A stretch of DNA of 64,000 bases from Amblyomma americanum (lineage: Eukaryota > Arthropoda > Arachnida > Ixodida > Ixodidae), in assembly GCF_052857255.1 (NCBI RefSeq), contig NC_135505.1, positions 138,110,343-138,174,342 of the forward strand, read 5' to 3'. A program made the position numbers and the translations under genes. Within the stretch, counting starts at the first letter, position 1. Every line of letters begins with the position of its first letter. This document shows, piece by piece, positions 1 through 12,677 of the stretch. Below the pieces are notes generated by a model that had not been told where the DNA came from, searched no databases, and saw only the letters and a program-made list of their open reading frames with translations.

Positions 1-59
1 CGCAAACCATGGCACCGGAAGTCGAGTGGTGTCATAGTCGTGACGTAAGTGCGTTAAAG

Positions 60-430
60 GCTATAAAATTAATGCCGATGTAGTAAGTCGTAAATATAGT
101 TAATAAGGACCAGAATTAACGAATCTCGCAGTATGTCGTAACTATAAACCGGATATAACCAACATACCGGATCTAACAAAGTATCGAAAAATGTCGTAAC
201 TAGAAATCGAAATTAACTGTAACGTGACATAGGATGACTTGTAATACCGGATATAACTAAATAGCGCAGTATGACGTAACTAGAAACCAGATATAATGAA
301 GTATCGAATTATTTCGTAACTAGAAACTCGATATGACGACATGTCGTACTATGTCATAACTAGAATCTGGACATAACGAACTTACCTGATATAACAAAGT
401 GTAACGTGACATAGGATGACTTGCAAAACA
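60..430. repeat. degenerate AT-rich tandem repeat array
   Basis: The motif TGTCGTAACTAGAAA and close variants recur near 133, 191, 270, 311 and 351, each usually followed by a CCGGATATAAC-like block. A perfect 23-bp direct repeat lies at 219-241 and 401-423. Spacing is irregular (40 to 79 bp), so this is an eroded satellite, not a young minisatellite. It probably continues to the left of the window. No coding potential was seen. Confidence 0.7.
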
Positions 431-2218
431 GTTGACGTCATCAAAAAGTCACGCGACTTAGGGTGACTTTTGCTTTTGCATCTCTCCAATGCAGCAGACT
501 GCAGTGCTCTCAGTTGTTTTTCAGTTCCAACCAAAGTTTATGGCTGTAAAGCGGGCGATTGAAGCAGCGTCTACTGCGAGTTCGATAGGGACTGATGTTA
601 AATTGTTTTCATGGAGGCACTTCTGCAAAAGAAAAAGATAGAGCTTGTTTGTGATTTTAGGCAAGGAATAAGCTCAGACTTACCAATTTATAAACTATAA
701 GAATTAGCTAAAAGGCATGTTCTATACGCCTAGAAAACTGTTTAAGTCTGCTGTGTCGAGGCTTGTTTTACAAGTCTAGCAATCAACTGCGACCTGGCCA
801 AACTCTTTCAGAAACAAAGAAAGGACGTATTTACCGTGGTGAGGTTAAAGAGACTGATTTCAACAAAATTATTGTCATTTTTAATTGCATCTATGCGCTT
901 TCATTCACTTTAAACTAACCTTGAATTGTAAATTCAAGTCAATTATTTTATTTCTATTTCTAATGTAAGTCATTGAGTCAACACAATTGTACCCGCATGA
1001 ATTAGCCTGCATTCGAGAAAGTAAAAATACACAGGCGATCATACGAGGTGATGCGACTAATCGGCGTTAGCCGTTCTGGTTGCACATTTCGCTGCTACAG
1101 CGATCGTCTTCCCGTTGCGGCTCTGAATTCTATTTAGCCTTCGCTTCACGTTTCAGTGCTGCTTGGGCTTCTCGCGGGTGGAGGCGTCTGGAGGGTTGAA
1201 GTGAGCCTATGGGTGGCGGTGTGTTGGTACATGGTGGGTGGCGGTTGGAAACTTCTGGACGTTCACGTCAAGGTTGCGGGGTAGTGGGTCAGGGTGGCTG
1301 GTAGTGGGAGGAGGGAGTGGTTGGTGGCGGGTGAGCTTCTAGTGTGTAAAGATGGGTCGTTTGGTGGTGGGTGGAGGATTCTGTAGGGTGGAGAACGGTG
1401 GGAGTAAATGTTGTGGAGGGCAGTGGCTGGATGCTTCCTGGTGGGTTGCAGAATCACGTGACGCCATACGAACATGTTTTCAGAAAGTGCAGGTTCTAAT
1501 GCTAACGCAATAAACCAGCGAAAGTTCTCAAGATGAAGCGGCTTAAAAGGATGGCGCTATAGGGAAAAACTTTAAGGCGTTCAAGCTTTTACAGGGAAAC
1601 AAATATTCTACTTTATTCGACAGAGAACAGCTTACCATGACAGCAGTGAATTTCACCTTAAACAAAATACCTGAAGGTATTCAACAGAAGCAAACTGTAG
1701 GATAGCCAAGGAAAACAAGTTCTCCAGAAAAACGTTATTATTAAATTTTTTTTAATGCATCGGTAAGTCGAGATCACTGGGTGAGGATTTTGCGTTGCTG
1801 TTAGCTTGTTATGATGCCTCCCTACTATTCCCTAGAGAAACTTCAATGACATTCTGTGATATTTCCGTGACATTGAAAATTCTTTCTCGGTGCTACTTGG
1901 TTGCGAAACAGAGAGCTAATGCTGAGGAAGTAAAATTTACTGAAAGGTTCTTACCTAAGCTCATGCCATGTTACTGCCAGGTCCGGATGTGAAAAGAAGG
2001 GATTATAGTGTGATTGAGTCGATGAATCGAAGGGGTAATTGATGGTTTCAATAAACAGTGAAACTATCAATTGTCTATAACACTTGCATTTTGAATAGCT
2101 GGTCGCTTTCCAGAGAGCATATATTTGCTCGAGTCCTAGAACAAACACAAAATGCAACAATGTATGTCATGGTTCAATCATCGCTCTAGCTATTATATTG
2201 TGCGGAAATCAGAAACTT
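431..2218. other. no gene recognised
   Basis: No protein family or splice-supported exon was recognised on either strand. The open frames are short and of biased composition. The one notable part is a G/T-rich tract at about 1190-1465, listed separately. Confidence 0.5.
1190..1465 (+). repeat. strand-asymmetric G/T-rich tract
   Basis: The plus strand is dominated by GGTGG and GGGTGG words with almost no C, and short units such as GGTGGGTGGCGG recur. The open frame on the opposite strand is a product of this composition. Closely spaced G-runs could allow quadruplex structure, but that is not shown here. Confidence 0.5.
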
Positions 2219-2388
2219 CCAGTGGTCGAAATTATTCCGGAGCCCTCCACTACGGCACCTAGTCTTCCTTTCTTCTTTCACTCCCTCCTTTCTCCCTTCC
2301 CTTACGGCGCGGTTCAGGTGTCCAAAGATATATGAGACAGATACTGCGCCATTTCCTTTCCCCAAAAACCAATTAAAAATTAAAAAAA
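2219..2388 (+). mobile_element. family A SINE, 5'-truncated
   Basis: It matches the 3' half of the family A copies elsewhere in the window: the GTGGTCGAAATTATTCC block, a pyrimidine-rich stretch, the GGCGCGGTTCAGGTGTCC block and the ATTTCCTTTCCCC end, followed by an A-rich tail. The tRNA-like head with A and B boxes is missing, as expected for incomplete reverse transcription. Confidence 0.85.
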
Positions 2389-4069
2389 GCTGTAACTCGT
2401 TTAACTGCGCTTCAAAGCACATGAATACTGAAGGAAGCTATTTCAATCACTTAAACGAAAGAATTCAAAAAGAAATTTATCTGTTTCCTACTTACCAAAA
2501 CGCCCAGAGCTCTCTCACCAACAGAAGAGGGCAGGCCTATTTCTAAATGCAGGATTGCAACCTATCAAGATACATTAAGGCAAGAATTTATTCCATACTC
2601 AGTACACCTCTATGCGGATAATACTCAAATATTGATAGAATTACATTCACCGAGTGATATTTTCACTGAAGACAAGGAAATAAATTCACTGCAGTATGTT
2701 CACCCTTAATAGAACCATGACCAATGTTAGTCCAAAACCTTTCCAGGGAATTAATCCCCCATTTTGGACAACCCTTAAGCGCGGTCATAATGAAGTCGCA
2801 TAGATGAACTAAAGGGCCTTTTTTAATTGAACTCTCTATTAGGGATTCTCAAGCGTATACCACTAAGCATATAACACTAAACAACACCTCCAAACCAACT
2901 CGCCGATCAACTGTGTCTCGAAGTGCCTTACTACTGGCCGAGTTACCAGCTATATCAGTTCATATCGTGACTTCCCACTTTGCCTTCGGCCCCTTTAGGC
3001 ACAATAAAGAAGTCTTACTATAGCTTCAGTTAAAAAATTTGACGTAATTCTTAGTTCCTCTTCTATACACAGACGAGAGCTAGTCCTTTCGTTCTTGAAT
3101 TGTTTGAGAAAGGCTTTCCCTTCTGCCACCATAAATGGCCTTAGGTATGGGGTGAAATTGCTTTTTCTTCATGTTACTCTTTCTCTTTAGTTCGATCGTA
3201 CATTTGTCGACTTTATTAGTCTGCAGTCGACATGTATATTAGATGTATATTCTTGCACTATAAAGTTGTATGCTGTGTCAATGCTGCTGCTGCGTTTCTT
3301 GAATAATTGTTTGCTTCCTTAGCTCCAACATGCTCCCATTCTGTTGTCTGCCTGTAAATAATTTTAGTGAAATGCTACAAAATTTCAGATTTTTTTGATC
3401 AACAGACATTTCCAGTCACATTCACAACGACATTGCAACAGTAAATCATTCCTTAAGCTCTAAGCACACCAAGTCTGCCATTTCCTCTAGCGTTGAGTCT
3501 CAAAGTAATACTCCCGTTATCGCCTTTAACACTGAGGTAAGAAAACTGTGTAAGGTGTAGAAGTAAAGCAATTAACGCATTAACAAATTAAAATAAAAAT
3601 TATTACCTTGTTCTGCGTGGGCGTCACAGCGCATTCATAAAGCTGAAATTAAAAGCAAAAGTTGAAGCAAGTGCTGTGAAATATTAGTTTCTTGTGGACA
3701 TGCCTAAGCTTATGGCAGCGTGTGTTTAGCTCGACCGTCTCATCATGCTTTGGTCCTCATCATGCTATCTACATCATGCTATCCTCACCATGCTATGGCG
3801 AGGGATATTTATCCGCCCCAATTTTCACACTTATTTGACCGCTACTGTCCTAGATTCCCTCAGCTTAAACTCATAAGAGAAGATGTTTTAATAACTTGCG
3901 GCTGTTTCGTCCATGATCATGTGGCAAAAAACAGTGCCATCAGATAACGAAACGTTAAACGTAGTGGTGATACTTCTAAACAAAAATGGAAGACAGTAAT
4001 CAATATCTATATTAGTATTTCGGTTTTCGAAAATTCCATTCTCATCACCGTTACAGCGCAAGGAATTGG
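2389..4069. other. no gene recognised; short tandem repeat at 3739-3797
   Basis: AT-rich sequence without a recognisable gene. A short imperfect tandem repeat built on CATCATGCTAT words sits at about 3739-3797. Confidence 0.45.
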
Positions 4070-4399
4070 GTGGCCGCACATAGCAGAAACCGAAACCGCG
4101 TGGCCGTAAAAATTGCTGCCCAAGCTTACGAACGCGCGTCACAAAGTGGCGTGGTTGTGACGTGCCCTTTTTGCGGCACCCGGGTAGCCGCGACGAGGGG
4201 GCAGAGCTTGTTACAGGCGCAACGCTATGTTACGCACGCTGTAGGCGTGGCTATAGTGCCCTCTCCGGCAGCACAGTTTTTGTTTCGACCACGCATTGCT
4301 AAGAAGTTTGCAGGTTTGCAGCGGTTACAAGAACGTACTTTCGAAGATCTGAAAAATGATAAAGGTTTTGTGTACGTTGAGCTGCAAACCATTCAATAA
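4070..4399 (+). CDS. unrecognised open frame, possible exon or gene fragment
   Basis: About 109 codons in GC-rich sequence that contrasts with AT-rich flanks. The frame opens with GTG and not ATG, so it may be the last exon of a gene or a fragment. The middle contains a CPFC pair (Cys-x2-Cys), but no matching second metal-ligand pair is visible. The frame ends at a stop just after the residues ELQTIQ. No family was recognised. Composition is the main reason to list it, and a chance frame is quite possible. Confidence 0.25.
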   Translation: MAAHSRNRNRVAVKIAAQAYERASQSGVVVTCPFCGTRVAATRGQSLLQAQRYVTHAVGVAIVPSPAAQFLFRPRIAKKFAGLQRLQERTFEDLKNDKGFVYVELQTIQ

Positions 4400-6507
4400 T
4401 TCAGGAGTAAAATTGTAACTTCAGTAGAACGAGCTTTTGGATAAGTTGGTTACTTTGTTTGGATATGACTGCAGTGCGATAACGACAAACTCATAGGGAA
4501 GAAACCTCGATAGACATGGACAATCGCTACAGGAACTTTAACAGTTAGGACGACATTGACTGTTCAATATTAGTTAAGCAAGCTGCTCGTTAGCACGACT
4601 TAGTTATGGTCTGATGTACACCACCATTGAAAACGTTAAGCCGAAGAAAGCGTTCTTCTAATTCAAAAGCTATTTTTAAAAGCTGTTAACAACACCAGGT
4701 TATAGCTAGGTGAACATGCACTGAATACTACTCTCTAATTAAAGGACCTGCTCCAAGACTCCCCATCAATGATAAATATATAAAACGCTTTCGCAACATG
4801 TGAAAAAGAATCCGATCTTACTCCTTCGTCATATTCATTTACAGTATTCTTCCTTTACCACCTAACCACTGAACAAACCCCACTGTGAACCAATGCCATT
4901 TCAAGCATTAAAAAATGAGCAAGAAAGTACAACGTTAATACTATATCTAATATCAGTTTAGCGGCTCAGCTAATTTACAAAAGTTATTATTTTTTCGACT
5001 ATTTAACAATAAATCAACCATATCTAGCAACCACATACTTGCCAACTTTGCTGTCTTCTCTGGTATTGACTCCCTGCAAACTTTCAACGTGTGACAATAC
5101 GCGTCCACCGTCTGAATAAAGGAACGGTTGGGGCCATATTAACCAACTTCCATACACAAATTTCATTTCACAGTATGCAGCTCAGGAGCGCATACGATGT
5201 CATTTCGCTGTAAACAATTCTTTTACCCCTAAATGCAGCATGTTATGACCATGGCTTTGAATGCCGTAATTGAAACAGAAGTTTTATGTTAGACAATCTT
5301 TTGTTAGGATTGAGAAAATGACTCTGTTTATACTTTAATGAATGCCGTCGAATTATAAAGGTAAGAAAACATGGGTCTGTTTGGTAGAAACCGAATCAAT
5401 TTACATGAAACTTGTAGAATCTAAAAAAGTCAAGTTACTCTTCCCGATTTTAGGCGGTGGAATGTGCAGTTCGTGCTTTAATACTTTGTTTTGAGCACGC
5501 CACGAGTCTTTAAATAGAGGGCGCGTCACAAGGACGAGAAGTGCCACGTCCGCTGATGAAATGATCTATTACGATCGCATCTTTTACGCTTTTTGAGCTT
5601 TATGTCGTGTTCTTCGATGTACTATTTTTCTCTTTCTTTTTAGCAATGCTAAGTTACTGCCACGCCAAGGACGTTGACTATCATGACCAACCTATAAAAC
5701 ACATACGCACCAAGCAAGAATTCTTACTCGTACTGGTCTGCTTACCTTAACATGAGTCCACTCACCTTCCGCAATTTTCTCCGAAGGGAGCTCTTTCGCC
5801 ACAGCAACAAGCGCACACCCTGGCACAGTTTCATCACTTCCCCGAAGAGTGACTTAGCTCTGAAAAGCGTTGGTCCGACAGCTATTACAACAAAATCATT
5901 TACCTTCCTTTTTTTTCCGTATGGTCGACATGACCGCGGCGAACACTTGCGCGGGAGTTTCGAGTCGCAAGAGAGCACCTCCTGCCAAGCAAGAACGATC
6001 AGCGATAAGCATAGCTTGCACTTGGCTGGATGAAAAGTGCGTAGAATAACGCCCATTGCTGTCCACGTGCGCTGCAGTTATGCCCGGGTAGAGAGAAGGC
6101 AGCCAACGGTGCAGTCATGCCTGCGCATAGCAAAGGTTCAAAATCTAAGCTTTCGAAGTCTGTCGGGTCGAACAGTCGTGCATAACCCTTCTGCGTTGCC
6201 ACGTGGTATAAACGGTTGGAGTAGTCAATCCGGAAGGTACTGGCGGTGAACTCGACCAGTTTATATTTAAAAAATTGACTGCCTTCTTGCACTCATATTA
6301 ACTCATGTGCAAGTCAAATCCGCGCATTGCCGCTATTTTGTATGCTAGTTTTTTTGTGTGCCAATATACGTTTTTCATGCACAATTTATTAATTGTTTGC
6401 CGTCCAAAATATATATTCTTGTTTACTTTTGTATTCTTGACGTTGTTTCATTTGTTGTCTCCAGATTACTGTAAACCCTTCAGCATACACGATGTTTCAG
6501 GTTAGGA
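4400..6507. other. no gene recognised
   Basis: 4400-5740 is AT-rich with nothing recognisable. At 5742-6292 open frames occur on both strands. The minus strand has a donor-like AAG/GTAAAT near 5903, so an exon here is possible, but no protein family was recognised and no acceptor could be paired with it. Confidence 0.4.
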
Positions 6508-6511
6508 GCCT

Positions 6512-6527
6512 GAGAGAGAGAGAGAGA
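6512..6527 (+). repeat. (GA)8 microsatellite
   Basis: A short uninterrupted GA run next to the 3' end of the degenerate LINE that lies at 6590-8065. Confidence 0.8.
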
Positions 6528-6589
6528 CTTTAATGAAGAGACAGAGAATTTAGCCGGCGTTTCAATATCGCTGGCATGCTACTCTGCGG

Positions 6590-8065
6590 GGTGCTTGAAC
6601 GAATCATCGTCACTGTCAGCCAGACTGCGCTCATTGCAAGACCCTGGAATTCTCATTGCAATTAACCCTGTCCAGAGCCAGCCAAGGTCACTTAAACTCC
6701 ACAAACTTCTTTATCTCATCCGCCCACATAACTTTCGGCCACCTCATGCTGCGCTTGCCTTCTTTTGGAATCTAGTACGTTAACTTTAACTAGTAAAAAT
6801 CGTCCTTCACATCAATACTGCATATTAGTTCTGCATAATAATCATTAATTTTAGACCCAATCTGATTTGCCCTTTCTATGTCACTGACCATGATTTGCAG
6901 TTCATCCCTTAAATGTGTTAGCAAGGCACTGTAATCAGTGAACCACAGGTTACTAAAATATACTTCATTGACTCTTATCCTGACTGTTCTCAATCCAGGT
7001 CTGTGAATAACTGCAGCAGACAGGTGGTGAATTGCATTGGAGGGATAGTGTCTCCCTGCCTGGCTTGGAATTTTATTGCTCTCTGTATGGAGGACTGTAG
7101 TGGCACTGCAGCTTTTATATATATTTTCCCGTACTTTTGCATAAAGCTCTTCTATAAACACCTTAATTCTGTAATGACCGCTTAGGTTTCGGCTGACTCA
7201 AGCGCTTTTTCGCAATCTAAGAAGGCTATCTCTAAGGCTTAATTCCGCTCTGCGTAACTCTCTATCGCCTGGTTGATACTTTGAATGCGGTCGAGTAATT
7301 TTTAAGAAAGCCAGCCTGGTTGTTTCATTGATTTAAGTCTAAAGAGGGTCTGGTTCTGTTGGCGATTACTTTAGTAAATACCTTGTAGGCAATGGACAGT
7401 AAGCTGATCGAGCTATAATTTTTCATGGCCTTGACTTCCCCTTTCTTATAAACTAAGTTAATGTTAGTGTTCTTCCCAGTTTCTGGTACGCTCGAGGATA
7501 AGGCACTGCGTATACAGGTTTGCTACTTTTTAAGCATAACCTCCCCTCCGTCCTTAAAAAGATCTGTTACCTGAGCCTCACGAGCTACTTTCCCCCTTCG
7601 GTCCAAAGGCTTTCTTTACTTCCTCTTTCGTTTCTGGCGCGATGTCCAATCGCTGTACGCCACTATCTCCCTCATTAATGTCCTTATTGCACTGGTCACT
7701 GCACAAATTTTTGTAGAAGTCTTCGGTTGCTTTAATCCTTTTATCTATATCGCTAATGACGTCGCCCTTCATGTCTCTTAGCTGATACATCTCATTTTTG
7801 CCTACACCTAGTTTCTTCTTGACAGCGTTTAGGCTACCTTAGTTCTTTAGAGCATGCTCCATTATCTCCAGGCTACACTTCCTTATGTCGGTTAACTTGC
7901 GCTTATTGATTAGCTTTGATATCTCTCTCATTTATAATCCGTCTGCTGGCTTAGAGGCTTTTATACTTTGGCGTTTCTAAATATGTTTTTGTTCCCTGAG
8001 AAAGCTGGCCGGTATCCTGTCTAACCATCCTACCGCCTACTTTTACTGCTCACTCCGTTATGAAA
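6590..8065 (-). mobile_element. degenerate RTE-like non-LTR retrotransposon
   Basis: Read on the minus strand, several frames carry diverged reverse-transcriptase landmarks in order: a leader with MYQLRDMKGD and FYKNLC, a KNYSSISLLS block where KNYRPISLLS is expected, NQAGF, a QAGRHYPSN block corresponding to RQGDTISP, and FTDYSALL where the FADD box is expected. Then come ANQIGSKIN and, after an internal gap, a C-terminal block like the IPKEGKR...WADEIKK region of RTE elements at about 6590-6790. Multiple stops and frameshifts show it is dead. The RTE/BovB assignment comes from these motifs only. Confidence 0.7.
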
Positions 8066-8954
8066 GCTGTGAAGAAAGAAAATAAATGAATAAATACCTT
8101 GGCGAATGCACAACTGGGTCGGCGCGACTGCCGTGCATGACGCAGAGCAGACCCACATACCACTGGCGCCGTTTCAAGGGCCTGCCGTTCTCTCCCTTAC
8201 CTGTAAGGAGGCCGCGAGGAGGCTAGTGATGCACTGTGTGTATGCCCTGATCTTCAAGTATTGCATCATCTCACGCCTAACGGGATTTTTGTTGAGACAC
8301 GAATGCACCGAAATCGAATGTTCGTGCTTGTTCTGTGGACTGCCACGGAAGGTTTCGGACGATTATTTTTGTGACGTGGCTATAGTCCTGTTATAACGAA
8401 AAAGTACTTCACATTAAGCATGAACCCCGTTACCGGCGCGCCCCGGACTTTGGCACAACTTTCAGTTCCCCCCTTAATGCCTTTGTGCGGCCGCCGGAGA
8501 GCGCATGCGTAAACCAGAGCGTCTCTAGAATGTGTTACGCCGTTTACAGTGCATGCTTGGGCCGCACAGCGTCAGATTGAAAACAAAGGGTCGTCACAGC
8601 AGCCACATCCAGCGAAGATATATTGCTGCAGTGAGAGACACACACCCCTACCTCGCTGTCATCTGGCAGCCAGGTCAAAGAAGCGTATGCAAAGGGCAAC
8701 TTGCTCTTGTACAATCCAGCTTTGCAATAAGCGTGACAGCAGCAGCCACACATTTGCTCAATACTTGCTGTAAGTTCGTGCACAGCACAGCACAGCACAA
8801 CGAGGAAAACGAATTTTAAAACTTAGATGGGACACTTAAGCCACGCCTTAAAAGTACGACGCGATAGCGCAGTGGCTTAATTGATGCCCATTCATGCGTA
8901 ATTGGTCATTCTCGACTCTGCTGTCATATATCCATGGGAGTCCTCGTACCACTC
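8066..8954. other. no gene recognised
   Basis: Mixed-composition sequence. Overlapping open frames at 8532-8819 exist on both strands, but none resembles a known family. Confidence 0.4.
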
Positions 8955-9200
8955 CTGGCGCATTGGTGCAGTGATGCAGCGGTTAAGGGATGCGCCACTG
9001 CCCTGCGATGGCAGATGCTGCTACCAGTGGGCATTCTGTGACTCAGGTTGCTCTTCCGGAGCGACCAATGATTAATTTAACTGCCACCTGCCACGGTGGT
9101 CAGTTTTGTCACAATCCGGAGGGCAAGTTGTTATGACGCCACAAATTCACCCGCAAGAAGTGGGCAACTTGGTTGCTTTGTAGGAGACATTTTACGCAGA
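8955..9200 (+). mobile_element. possible third SINE-like interspersed repeat
   Basis: The stretch begins with a tRNA-like CAGCGGTTAAGG segment followed by a GTTGCTCTTCCGGAGCGACC block. It resembles a tick repeat I recall, but no second copy exists in the window to confirm its limits. Low confidence. Confidence 0.35.
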
Positions 9201-9307
9201 CGGTGCCAATCAGCTAACGCTGATTAATTTTAGCCATGCTTTTGTTGTCTTGCATTCTTTTGTCATGTGTCGAAAAAAAAACATTGGTTTCGAGAAATAT
9301 AAAGATG

Positions 9308-10076
<769 letters not shown>

Positions 10077-11591
10077 CAGGGGCGTAGCCAGGGGGGGTGG
10101 GGGTGGGGGGGGGGGGTCTTATGGGGCTTCAGCACCCCCCCCCCCCCCCCCCGAAATGTTTTCGAACTGTCACACACCGCTGACCAAAACAACCACCGGC
10201 GTTGGAAGTCATTCTGGATTTTGTCACCCACAATGCCTTTTTCAGACTAGGAAAGACATTGTGTCGCGAACGGGCAATTACGGGCATAAATGGGCGATTA
10301 CGAAAATGTGTGACTGTTCATACCGCAGAAATTTTTGCCGTTCATTGTAACAGTAAGCATCACGATCAAAATTACCATGCGAATACCAAAACTTTCAGGA
10401 CATCAATAACCGATTTTGATTGGCCTTGCTCATTGAAAGCCCTGCCCACGCGGTGTTTCCCAACCTACAAACTCCGATATTGGTTACTTCAACTTGCGGC
10501 ATCATTCGTGGCTTCCGTTTGTCCTTTTCTTTCCTTTTTATCTACCTGCTTTTACTTGTTTTTTGAATCAAAGGAATACCCTTCTGTAATTATGGGTGCA
10601 GAGTAGCTGTCGGTGTGCAGGCAGCTAAAGATACATACTTTCGTATTGTTTTCTGCATTGTTCCTCTATTATTCTAACCATATGGTGCTGTCGCGAGCGC
10701 AACATGGCCCAAGTACATATCGCGACTTTTGCTATCATAGTTTTGTTCTTGTCTGGATGATCTGTCTTTCCGTGCGCAAAGTTTACTATCTGCGATTGCG
10801 CAAGATGTCTGTTTGCCCCGTTTGACGCATTGTATGCAGTGACTTTTGCTTGGATACGTAGATTTAATGGAGACATACGTGTATTTTAATATCTTGTAGC
10901 GAGGTTTTGTGCATACATACAGTGCTTTGTTTCCAGTGACACTTTGTTGTCCTTTATCAAGTTGTATATTTGCATTTCCAACACTCCATTCTATCTTACC
11001 ACTTATAATGCATATTTTGCAGAACTCCTCGTTTATACATGTGCTCGCCGTTGCGAATAAAATTTCGGTGCAATTACTCGCAGTAAATGACCGATGACAG
11101 CTGCTGCTGCGCAGTAAACTGGAATGAAGGACAGCGTCATTGAGATTTTTTCCCTGGCCGTTGCTTATGTACAAAAATGTAAGAATTCTTGAACGACAAG
11201 CATTCATTAAAATATTTGTCCTCTACTTGATAATTCAATGGCCTTTGCGTTTTTTATATCAGCGGCATGAACTGCTTTGCTGGTTCCAGACCGATATAGT
11301 TCGACTTCGTGTGATATTTTCTTTACTTATTAAATGCGCAAAAACATAGAACCATTGGTGTCAGTTATGTCTGCCACGATTTTTAAGACATACGAATACA
11401 TTTTTTTTTATTTAAAGAATGCATATTTCACTCGTCTAGACAGTGTGTAGCGCTATCTAATACACAATGGCATTGTCAATGGCAGTGCAGTTATTATTCT
11501 TACGTTTGATTCCTCCACAAATTCTATGAGGAGGCCGCCCTGCAACATGCCCCCCCCCCCCCCACGAGCAAAATTTCTGGCTACGCCACTG
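10077..11591. mobile_element. candidate hAT-like non-autonomous DNA transposon
   Basis: The left end reads CAGGGGCGTAGCCAG (10077-10091) and the right end is its inverse, CTGGCTACGCCACTG (11577-11591), with 14 of 15 positions paired. The 8 bp outside each end, ACAATAAC and ACTATAAC, agree at 7 of 8 positions, which fits an 8-bp target-site duplication. Inside each end are long G or C homopolymers. The interior of about 1.3 kb is AT-rich and contains no recognisable transposase. The alternative is two separate solo fragments of the same family. Confidence 0.5.
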
Positions 11592-11806
11592 ACTATAACA
11601 CAATATATCCACAACGTAGCCTGAGCAAATAGTGTAGCCAAGAATGAAGCCATTACAAGGCTGCTGAAACTGCCAAATAGGAACTGCCGACAAGCCCTAA
11701 GCACAAAGCATATTTTCAAACATGTATCCACTCCCTTGCGAGCATCTAAACAATATTATCGTTATCTTGCCTGCATCATAATAGTTTTTTGAATTGCCAG
11801 GTTCAC

Positions 11807-12020
11807 CGCCGCGGTGGCTCAGTGGTTATGGCGCTCGGCTGCTGACCCGAAAGACGCGGGTTCGATCCCGGCCATGGCGGTCGAATTTCGATGAAGGCGA
11901 AATTCTAGAGGCCCGTGTATTGTCCGATGTCAGTGCAAGTTAAAATTTCACTACGGCGTCCCTCATAGCCGGAGTCGCTTTGGGACGTTGAACCCCAATC
12001 AACCAATAAACCAAACCAAA
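11807..12020 (+). mobile_element. family B (Ruka-like) SINE
   Basis: The tRNA-like head starts CGCCGCGGTGGCTCAGTGG and carries the B box GGTTCGATCCC. It is followed by the GGTCGAATTTCGATG block and a tail ending in the AACCAATAAACCAAACC region. Flanks ATTGCCAGGT and ATTTGCAGGT may be an eroded target-site duplication. Confidence 0.88.
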
Positions 12021-12105
12021 TTTGCAGGTAGTTCCCTGCAGTGGCACACAGGTATTCGCTTTTGCATAGCGCTTTGTTGGGTTGGAAGGTGTGTGAAGTA
12101 ATTTT

Positions 12106-12669
12106 GGTTTGATTTATGGGAGTTTAACGTCCCAGCGCGACTCAGACTATATAGGGATGCCGTAGTGAAGGGCTCCGGAAATTTCGACCGCCTGGGGTTC
12201 TTTAACGTGCACTGACATCAAAAAATATCAGGTCTTCTAGAATAATAATAATAATTGGTTTTGGGGGAAAGGAAATGGTGCAGTATCTGTCTCATATATC
12301 GTTGGACACCTGAACCGCGCCGTAAGGGAAGGGATAAAGGCGGGAGTGAAAGAAGAAAGGAAGAGAGAGGTGCCGTAGTGGAGGGCTCCGGAAATAATTT
12401 CGACCACCTGGGGATCTTTAACGTGCACTGACATCGCACAGCACACGGGCGCCTTACCGTTTTTCCTCCATAAAAACGCAGCCGCCGCGGTCGGGTTCGA
12501 ACCCGGGAACTCCGGATCAGTAGTCGAGCGCCCTAACCACTGAGCCACCGCGGCGGGGCCTTCTAGAATTTCGCCTCCATCGAAATTCGACCGCTGCGGC
12601 CGGGATCGAATCCGCGTCTTTAAGGTCAGCCAAGCGCCATAACCACTGAGCCTACACCGGTGGCTTGAT
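12106..12669 (-). mobile_element. family B SINE split by a family A SINE
   Basis: A minus-strand family B copy runs 12106-12243 and resumes at 12560-12669. Perfect 8-bp direct repeats GTAATTTT flank it at 12098-12105 and 12670-12677. The gap is filled by a family A copy, so this insertion is the older one. Confidence 0.88.
12244..12559 (-). mobile_element. full-length family A SINE nested in a family B SINE
   Basis: A complete copy: (AAT)n tail, body, B box, A box and GCCGCGGCGG start, in minus orientation. The 10-bp target-site duplication CTTCTAGAAT lies at 12234-12243 and 12560-12569 inside the host SINE. The intact duplication and full length suggest a fairly recent event. Confidence 0.92.
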
Positions 12670-12677
12670 GTAATTTT

